In this document: positions 15,189 to 20,625 of the stretch, in pieces
How positions within the stretch are numbered: position 1 is the stretch's first letter
How the letters are laid out: each line of letters opens with the position of its first letter
Assembly (NCBI GenBank): GCA_031550405.1
Contig: JAVBOP010000111.1
Coordinates: forward strand, 1-20,625
Length of the DNA: 20,625 nt
Reading direction: 5' to 3'
Origin: JAVBOP01 sp031550405
GTDB taxonomy: Bacteria; Bacteroidota; Ignavibacteria; Kapaibacteriales; UBA2268
Made by a program: the position numbers and the translations under genes
Notes under the pieces: generated by a model
The model's database searches: none
Seen by the model: the letters and a program-made list of their open reading frames with translations, nothing else
What the model was told of the DNA's origin: nothing

Positions 15189-16559
15189 ATGGCAAAACAA
15201 AATAAAAATGATGATAAAAGTAAGGAACAGGATGCAAAAGATAAAGCGGCAAAGAATGGCAAAGCCGAGAAGGAAAATGGCATAAGCAACGGGAATAGCA
15301 GCGATTCGAAAGAGAGCAACAAAAAAGCGAACAAAAAGAATAAGCCAACCAAGGCGGATAAACAAAGAGAGGCGCTAAAACAAAAGCTCACGCAAGAAAG
15401 ATATAAAAATATTATTGACAGGGAGAAGCAGCTTGGAAGATTGCAGCGAATCGAAAAGCAGCGAAGCACAAGGCGGATAATTATCAATTTGGTAATCCTC
15501 CTTTTGGCAACAGGAGCCGCCATATACTTAGGCAGCAATATCAACATCTTCCTGTATGCTGTTGCCGTACCGGTTCTGGCAATCACTGCCTGGAATATTA
15601 TTAAGGCTATACGTCTCAGAAGCAAGCTAAGCAATCCGTATGAAATTCGCAAATTGCTGGTTATACGCGAAGCAAAAGAAGAACACAACAAAAAGAACAA
15701 ACAGATTCAGGAAGAATATAAAGATGAAAAAAGGCGTATCAGCCTGCTGAAAAGGCTGCCGTATCGAGCATTGGGCAGCTCGGCATTTATACTCATGATG
15801 TTTACGCTGATTCTTTGTTACTTTGTGCTTGACGTGCAGCTTACAACAACAATATTCCTGCTGCTGATAGTATTCACCATAAGCTACTTCATTGCAGGGC
15901 TTGTTATGGCTGCCATATTCTATCTGATAGGCGAAAACAAAGCTCGCGAAAATAAGATCAGGCTTGAAGAAGAAAGGCGGCGAAAGACAATAGAAGAAAG
16001 GATTAAGTCCGAAGAACTGCTGCGCAAGAAGCTTGAAGCGGAGCGGAGAAGATACGAGCAGGAAGAACTGCTTCGCGCCGACGAAGAAGCAAGAGCCAAA
16101 CTTGAAGAAGAAATTGTGAAAGCACGAAAAGAAGAAGACCGCCGCAGCTTTGAACTGTCCATGCACGAAAGGCACAAGATATTGGATGAAACAAGGTTCG
16201 GCAAGCCAATACTTCTCGAAAGCAGCTATGAGCAATTTGCAAAGGCGCATGAAAAGCAAAAAGAGAAATTTGAGCGGGAATTGCTCAATGACTTCAACGA
16301 GGAGCTGCAAGATTTTAATGTGGGCGGCATCGAAGCATTCCATCGAAGCAAAATAAAGAATACTGCATATAATCCCACATCCAGCGAAATGGAAACAGGC
16401 AATCTGGAGCAGGAAATGGATAATGCTTTGTTTGGAATACCAGCTCCAAAAGCAGGCAGGGTAACGCAGCCCGTTATGCCTGACGTATCCGCAAAGCCAA
16501 AAGAGAGAAGCGTTAATCCGCAAAGTGTTTCGCTGATAAAAGAGCTGCTGAAAGATTAG
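15189..16559 (+). CDS. Unrecognised four-helix membrane protein with charged coiled coil
   Basis: I do not recognise a family for this 456-residue protein. It has a very lysine-rich, probably disordered N-terminus (1-65) and a basic helix up to about 96. Two transmembrane helices follow (about 97-115 and 118-140), then a cytoplasmic-looking charged loop (141-195), two more helices (about 196-216 and 219-247), and a long Glu/Arg/Lys coiled coil (about 249-320). The polar tail ends with SVSLIKELLKD, a short amphipathic segment. Both termini are predicted cytoplasmic. ATG at 15189 has AAAGG at 15173-15177, and the gene starts 19 bases after flhG, so co-transcription is likely. Its position between flhG and fliA suggests a flagellar or polar function, perhaps as a membrane scaffold, but no motif proves this. 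Composition matches its flagellar neighbours. Confidence 0.85.
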   Translation: MAKQNKNDDKSKEQDAKDKAAKNGKAEKENGISNGNSSDSKESNKKANKKNKPTKADKQREALKQKLTQERYKNIIDREKQLGRLQRIEKQRSTRRIIINLVILLLATGAAIYLGSNINIFLYAVAVPVLAITAWNIIKAIRLRSKLSNPYEIRKLLVIREAKEEHNKKNKQIQEEYKDEKRRISLLKRLPYRALGSSAFILMMFTLILCYFVLDVQLTTTIFLLLIVFTISYFIAGLVMAAIFYLIGENKARENKIRLEEERRRKTIEERIKSEELLRKKLEAERRRYEQEELLRADEEARAKLEEEIVKARKEEDRRSFELSMHERHKILDETRFGKPILLESSYEQFAKAHEKQKEKFERELLNDFNEELQDFNVGGIEAFHRSKIKNTAYNPTSSEMETGNLEQEMDNALFGIPAPKAGRVTQPVMPDVSAKPKERSVNPQSVSLIKELLKD

Positions 16560-16587
16560 GCATCGCCAAAAAGCTTTGCAAAAAAAG

Positions 16588-16617
16588 GTGAAATATTAAT
16601 TATTTTTAATAATTCAC
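16588..16617. promoter_or_regulatory. Imperfect inverted repeat upstream of fliA
   Basis: GTGAAATATTA (16588-16598) and TAATAATTCAC (16607-16617) are reverse complements at 10 of 11 positions around an 8-base spacer, 65 bases before fliA. No T-tract follows. It might be an operator; chance is possible in such AT-rich sequence. Confidence 0.3.
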
Positions 16618-16681
16618 ATAAAAAATGACTTATATATCGTCAATATATTATGTTATTTCATAAATTGTTATTAGAATTGTT

Positions 16682-17461
16682 ATGACCACAACACAAACCG
16701 ATTTGACAGAATTATGGTATGAATACCAAAAAACTCATAAGATTGAGTTGAAGCATGACCTGATCATGCGTTATATTTGGATGATAAAGTATGTATTGCA
16801 CAATACCAATATCCCAACCAATTCCCTGTTGGAAGAAAGCGATTTGCTGAGTATCGGCATACTTGGGCTAAATGAAGCGATCGACAGGTTCGACCTGACT
16901 CGCGGCGTGAAGTTCGAGTCGTACGCCGTTGCCAGAATACGAGGCACTATACAGGATGAATTGCGCAAACTCGACTGGCTGTCTCGCTCTGCACGTAAAA
17001 AGGCACAAGATTTTCTCAATGCCAAAGACAAATTGAGCATTGAAGCAGGACGCGAAGTTACCATTGAGGAAATTATGAACAAGCTCAATGTAACGCCTGA
17101 CAAGTATTACTCATATCTTTCGGCGGCTGCAGCGGCGCGCTCGTACCTGAGTATGGGCGATTCAAATGTCTATCTAAACGATGATGACGAAGAAATAAAC
17201 ATACTTGAAGAAATTCCAGAAGCCGAGCAGGACAATTTCTTTAATAAGGCTCTTGATAATGAGCGCATAAGCTTTCTAACTAAATATTTATCGAAATTAG
17301 ACGAAAAGAAGCGCTTTGTTATGATGCTGTATTATTACGAAGAACGGACTTTTAAGGAAATTGGCGCAGAGCTTGGTATTTCAGAAAGCAGAGTATGCCA
17401 AATACATTCAAAGATAATTACAGATTTGCGAAAAAAAATGCGAGAATTTGACAATGCTTAG
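16682..17461 (+). CDS. fliA: Flagellar sigma factor sigma-28 (FliA/WhiG/SigD family)
   Basis: A 259-residue group 3 sigma factor that directs RNA polymerase to late flagellar and chemotaxis genes. Region 2 is clear: DLLSIGILGLNEAIDRFD (54-71) followed by FESYAVARIRGTIQDELRKL (78-97) and DWLSRSARK, characteristic of FliA. Region 3 spans about 105-160. Region 4 has LDEKKRFVMMLYYYEE (206-221) and the helix-turn-helix FKEIGAELGISESRVCQIHS (224-243). Length is about that of E. coli FliA (239) plus an acidic insert, LNDDDEEINILEEIPEAEQD, near 165-184. ATG at 16682 is used; no strong Shine-Dalgarno is present. The stop overlaps the start of the HDOD gene. Its probable target in this window is the chemoreceptor. 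No FlgM anti-sigma gene is seen nearby. Confidence 0.95.
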   Translation: MTTTQTDLTELWYEYQKTHKIELKHDLIMRYIWMIKYVLHNTNIPTNSLLEESDLLSIGILGLNEAIDRFDLTRGVKFESYAVARIRGTIQDELRKLDWLSRSARKKAQDFLNAKDKLSIEAGREVTIEEIMNKLNVTPDKYYSYLSAAAAARSYLSMGDSNVYLNDDDEEINILEEIPEAEQDNFFNKALDNERISFLTKYLSKLDEKKRFVMMLYYYEERTFKEIGAELGISESRVCQIHSKIITDLRKKMREFDNA

Positions 17462-18380
17462 CGATAAAGTAAAATCAAAATTAGAGTCATTGTCTGATTT
17501 GCCTGCAATACCTGTCGTAGTAGCAAGCGTTTTGCAGGAAATGGATAATCCTAATTTTAATGCCAAACATATCGCTTCGCTTATAGAACAGGATCAGGGT
17601 TTATCTGCAAAAATACTGAAAGTAGCCAATTCCCCCTTCTATGGTCTTACTCGGAAAATATCTACAATAGATCTGGCTATTGTGATATTGGGTTCCAATA
17701 TCCTCAAGGAAATACTTATCAGTATCCTCCTGCAGAAGGTATTTCGCAACGTCAGCACCGATATATTGGACATAAAATCCTTTTGGCAATATGCAGTATT
17801 TTGCGGAGCTACAGCCCGTTATCTTGCGCGAAAATTCAAATATAAACTTGTATCCGAAACATTTATTTCAGGTTTAATGCACGATATAGGAATACTTGTG
17901 CTGCTGGATAAATTTAAAATTAATTTTTCCAAAGTGCGTAAGCTGCAGAAAAATGAAGGATATACCTTGACGGAGGCTGAAATGGAAATCTTTGAATGCA
18001 CCCATGCCGATGTAGGCGCATGGATAGCTGAAAGATGGAATTTGCCCGAAAAAATAACCGCCGCATTTTTATATCACCATACGCCTTTTTATATTGCAGA
18101 TGAAGAAGAGTACGAAGATGAGTTTGTATCAAATCCAAATTTCAGCCAGCTAAAGTATCCACTTGCAGCAATCACGGCTATGGCAGAGTGGCTCTCGTTC
18201 GATTTTGACTACAAAAAATGGGACGCCCAATACCGCCAACCATTATATTACATCACCGACGAACTGGTTGCAAGCATCGTAGATGTCGAAATACTGGGGC
18301 GCGATTCTGCCATGTCCATACTGCATCAGGGCGTCATTGACGAATACGCCAAAGCCTCGTCCGTCCTCTCTTTCTTATAG
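17454..18380 (+). CDS. HDOD domain signalling protein
   Basis: A 308-residue HDOD protein, a class related to HD hydrolases that often controls motility, cell cycle or c-di-GMP-linked signalling, usually without proven catalysis. LPAIPVVVASVLQEM (16-30), IEQDQGLSAKILKVANSPFY (44-63) and the following ISTIDLAIVILG (69-80) are the standard HDOD core. An MHDIG triad (142-146) and H184 are kept, so residual HD-type metal binding is possible. No receiver, GGDEF or EAL domain is attached. ATG at 17454 lies inside the last codons of fliA, an 8-base overlap that implies translational coupling; a TTG two codons earlier is an alternative. Such tight coupling suggests a role in controlling FliA or the motility programme. 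The C-terminal third (215-308) is less conserved, with no motif I recognise. Confidence 0.9.
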   Translation: MLSDKVKSKLESLSDLPAIPVVVASVLQEMDNPNFNAKHIASLIEQDQGLSAKILKVANSPFYGLTRKISTIDLAIVILGSNILKEILISILLQKVFRNVSTDILDIKSFWQYAVFCGATARYLARKFKYKLVSETFISGLMHDIGILVLLDKFKINFSKVRKLQKNEGYTLTEAEMEIFECTHADVGAWIAERWNLPEKITAAFLYHHTPFYIADEEEYEDEFVSNPNFSQLKYPLAAITAMAEWLSFDFDYKKWDAQYRQPLYYITDELVASIVDVEILGRDSAMSILHQGVIDEYAKASSVLSFL

Positions 18381-18453
18381 AACAGCGGTAGAGGTTTATT
18401 AAAAAATATTCATAAATATTCGTTTTGTATACCAATTACTCATTATTATCTCA

Positions 18454-19599
18454 ATGAAAATAGCATTTTTATCTTCTTTTTATCCATATTGTGGAAATAT
18501 CTCTGAAGAAAATACAGCCTTGTTCAGAATATTTGAAAAAAATAATATAACGCAAGCCTTTGGATTTTCATTGCTTTATCCAGATTTACTTTTTCCGGGC
18601 ATAAAGCAATTTTATAATGAAAATGAAGAAAAAGACGTTGTTTTGTCCGAAAGAATTTTAAGTACCGTCAATCCTGCAAGCTATTATTCATGTGCAAAAA
18701 CCATTGATAATCTTGCTCCCGACTTGTTTTTGACGCGCTATTGGATGCCGTATTTGGGTTTATCTCTGGGAAAAGTAGCTCAAAAATTATCTCAAAATAT
18801 CATTAAAATTGCTATTGTTGATAGCTTTCACACAGCAAATGAACAATTTCGTGCGGCTAAGAATAATGTTTTTTTTATTAAACATTACGATGGATTTATT
18901 ATCATGAACGAGGAGAGCGAAAAATATCTTTTGTCAATAAATCCTGAAGCTACGTTTGTCAAACATCCGCTGCCTGCATATTCCTACATAAATAATCCCA
19001 TTGAAAAAAATAAGGCAAAAAGAATTTTGAATGTTCCTGAAAATAAAAATATTCTCCTGTTTTTCGGTGAAATTAGAGATTACAAGGGACTTGATATTTT
19101 GTTGCAATCCTGTTCGCAGCTTGATGATAATTTTCATTTAATAATTGCTGGCGAGGCGCACAACAGCTTTGATTACTATCAAAATATGATAGAAAAATTA
19201 AAAATAATTCATAAAATCAGTTTAAATATTCGTTATATTAATCCAAATGAGGCTCCATTTTTTCTGTCAGCAGCTGATGTTTTAGTTTTGCCGTGCAAAG
19301 AAAAATTACCCCGCGAAGTAATAAATCATTCTTTTTTGTATAATCTGCCAATAATCACGACGGATATGTCAGATTCAAGTCAAGTTGTTGAAAATAACAA
19401 ACTTGGAATAATTATTGAAAAAGCCGATGCTGCTTTACTGACTGCTGCAATTCAAAATTATTTTACACAAAAACTATACGATGTATTCTCTCCTAATATC
19501 GTAACTTACAACAAAAATAATTCGTGGGAAAGTTTTGCCGCTTCCATTTACAATTTGTATGATAAGCTATCTCATAGAAACGACTTATTGATATATTAA
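18454..19599 (+). CDS. GT-B fold glycosyltransferase, family 4-like
   Basis: A 381-residue enzyme that would transfer a sugar from a nucleotide donor to a cell-surface acceptor. It opens with MKIAFLSSFYPYCGN, the usual first strand of GT-B enzymes. The C-terminal Rossmann domain starts with ILLFFGEIRDYKGLDILLQS (200-219), the Gly-x-x-x-x-x-Lys-Gly motif of family 4, and continues with PNEAPFFLSAADVLVLPC (264-281). The donor-site E-x7-E motif is degenerate: KEKLPREVINHS follows instead of the common EGxPxxxxEA, so activity or donor may differ. The acceptor cannot be told. The gene is AT-rich like the heptosyltransferase and htpG and unlike the HDOD and flagellar genes just upstream. It starts 73 bases after the HDOD gene, has no clear promoter or ribosome-binding site, and is followed by a transposase relic. 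Flagellin glycosylation is possible given the location but unsupported. Confidence 0.85.
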   Translation: MKIAFLSSFYPYCGNISEENTALFRIFEKNNITQAFGFSLLYPDLLFPGIKQFYNENEEKDVVLSERILSTVNPASYYSCAKTIDNLAPDLFLTRYWMPYLGLSLGKVAQKLSQNIIKIAIVDSFHTANEQFRAAKNNVFFIKHYDGFIIMNEESEKYLLSINPEATFVKHPLPAYSYINNPIEKNKAKRILNVPENKNILLFFGEIRDYKGLDILLQSCSQLDDNFHLIIAGEAHNSFDYYQNMIEKLKIIHKISLNIRYINPNEAPFFLSAADVLVLPCKEKLPREVINHSFLYNLPIITTDMSDSSQVVENNKLGIIIEKADAALLTAAIQNYFTQKLYDVFSPNIVTYNKNNSWESFAASIYNLYDKLSHRNDLLIY

Positions 19600-19686
19600 A
19601 TAAAAATTCCAGTCTAACAGCCAAAATTGTTGGTACTACATAGTTTAACACATTAATTTTTCATATAGTTACGTCATTTGAAAATA

Positions 19687-20485
19687 ATGCATAAAAAGTA
19701 TGTCGTAATTCTGGGCCAAAACGCACACAGAAATATGGATTTGTTAATAAAATTCAACGTTATCTTTGCTAAGATTGCGGTTGTAACTTTTTATCAAACA
19801 ACGGCTTAAATTTTGCTGAGATTTGGGATGAATATACTCGTGGTAAGCAAACTTATCAGCAACTTGCGACGAAATATAAATACTCAAAACATACTATCCA
19901 GCGAAAATTGGATAATTATCATCCTAAGTTCAATAAAACCAATGTTTTAATTGCAAATGTATTGATGGGTACTACATATTTTGGCCGCAGTTTTGGCGTC
20001 ATGATTTTTATTATCAATATGTTAGCTACGAAACTAATGCACTTTATGAGCAAGGAATAAAATTAATAAAAATTTAATAATATATCAGTCCAAAGCATAA
20101 TTTGCGATGGTCGAAAAGGACTTTTTGGTCGGTTTTTGGACATATCAGTTCAGATGTGTCAGTTCCATCAAGCCCAGATTACTACGCGATATTTGACCAA
20201 AAAACCGAAGTTAGAAGCAGCGAAAGAATTGCGTGTGTTGTCTTTGCAACTTATTAAAATAGGTAGATTTAGCTTTGAAAGCGAACTCGAAAAATGGTAT
20301 TTAAAGTGGAAAATTTTTATTAACGAGCGTTCGTTTTCTTCAAAAACAGGTAAAATTTTTTACGCTCATCAACGAGTTAAAAGTGCTTATTTTAGTTCGA
20401 AAAACAACCTGCTATATTTGTTTAACCATTTGAAATATAAGGAATTAGGTGTCCCAAATACGACAATATGTTATCCCCTTTGCTA
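19687..20485 (+). pseudogene. Decayed DDE transposase, MULE/IS256-like, insertion sequence remnant
   Basis: Pieces of one transposase lie in three plus-strand frames. Segment 1 (about 19701-20020) reads KYGFVNKIQRYLC, then a TAA (19770-19772) in place of an expected Lys, then DCGCNFLSNNGLNFAEIWDE, a zinc-finger and helix-turn-helix start. It goes on to TTYFGRSFGVMIF with Gly where the first catalytic Asp is expected. Segment 2 (about 20020-20077) reads YVSYETNALYEQGIKLIKI in a shifted frame. Segment 3 (about 20088-20464) gives VQSIICDGRKGLFGRF and QMCQFHQAQITTRYLT, the second Asp and the C-x2-H typical of MULE/IS256-type enzymes, up to GVPNTT. There the similarity to expected sequence stops, so the last part with the catalytic Glu is missing. 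I found no terminal inverted repeats or target duplication. The exact IS family is uncertain. Confidence 0.82.
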
Positions 20486-20501
20486 ATACAAATTTGTATT
20501 A
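20484..20501. repeat. 18-bp perfect palindrome at the broken end of the transposase
   Basis: TAATACAAATTTGTATTA reads the same on both strands and covers the stop of the last transposase segment. It could be an operator-like site or part of whatever sequence replaced the transposase end. The remaining bases to 20625 hold only a short plus-strand frame open to the window edge (ATG at 20509), which I cannot support as a gene. Confidence 0.5.
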
Positions 20502-20625
20502 TAATTGCATGAACATATTGATGCTACATCCTCTTTTGTCAATGAATTTGTTAAATTTGATAAAAAATCACTTAATGTATCAAGATTTTCTTAATAAATT
20601 TTTAAGCTATAGTTCGCTTTCTGCA

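Noticed and set aside
15627..16523. 298-codon minus-strand frame rich in Phe and Cys
   Set aside because: It is antisense to the coiled-coil membrane protein. The Phe-rich runs are the reverse of Glu/Lys codons (GAA, AAA, AAG) on the plus strand.
19632..19979. GGTACTACATA occurring at 19632-19642 and 19969-19979 as a possible target duplication or IS end
   Set aside because: The second copy lies inside the transposase coding sequence, where it encodes GTTY at the mutated catalytic site, so the match is most likely coincidental.

Overview
The window looks like chromosomal DNA from a flagellated, Gram-negative bacterium of the Bacteroidota/Ignavibacteria (FCB) type. The evidence is an LPS-type heptosyltransferase, a QueA whose C-terminus reads like Bacteroidota QueA, weak or absent Shine-Dalgarno sites at most genes, and two promoters that fit the Bacteroidota pattern TTTG-N19/20-TAnnTTTG (upstream of fumC and htpG). 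Flagella are unusual in Bacteroidota proper, so an Ignavibacteria/Kapabacteria-like relative is more likely. That placement is inference; no rRNA gene is present to confirm it.

Region by region: (1) 240-2823, minus strand: a family 9 heptosyltransferase followed by a CCA-adding/poly(A) polymerase-type tRNA nucleotidyltransferase. (2) 2992-6709, plus strand: htpG, a class I SAM methyltransferase and queA, closely spaced, ending at a bidirectional terminator shared with the convergent fumC. (3) 6784-8304, minus strand: class II fumarase with a low-complexity N-terminal extension. (4) 8562-11468, plus strand: a very long chemoreceptor with a dCache sensor, about seven consecutive HAMP-like units and a canonical signalling hairpin, preceded by a candidate sigma-28 promoter. 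(5) 11847-18380, plus strand: a flagellar regulatory cluster in the order flhF, a YiiX-type cysteine hydrolase with a lipoprotein-like signal, about 785 bp of nested intergenic repeats, a short MinD/FlhG ATPase, an unrecognised four-helix membrane protein with a charged coiled coil, sigma-28 (fliA) and an HDOD protein overlapping fliA by 8 bases. (6) 18454-19599: a GT-B glycosyltransferase. (7) 19687-20485: a decayed transposase with a lost catalytic Asp, an in-frame stop, frameshifts and a missing 3' end.

How they may work together: FlhF and FlhG normally set flagellar number and place; FliA transcribes late flagellar and chemotaxis genes, possibly including the chemoreceptor here. The HDOD protein is translationally coupled to FliA and is a candidate regulator of it. 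The unknown membrane protein and the YiiX-type hydrolase lie inside this cluster and are the best candidates for undescribed parts of a flagellar or polar system. The repeat block separates flhF from flhG and directly abuts an FlhG that lacks the usual N-terminal FlhF-activating extension. The flagellar genes and the chemoreceptor look visibly richer in G+C than htpG, the heptosyltransferase and the terminal glycosyltransferase. I saw no tRNA, rRNA, CRISPR array or known riboswitch.
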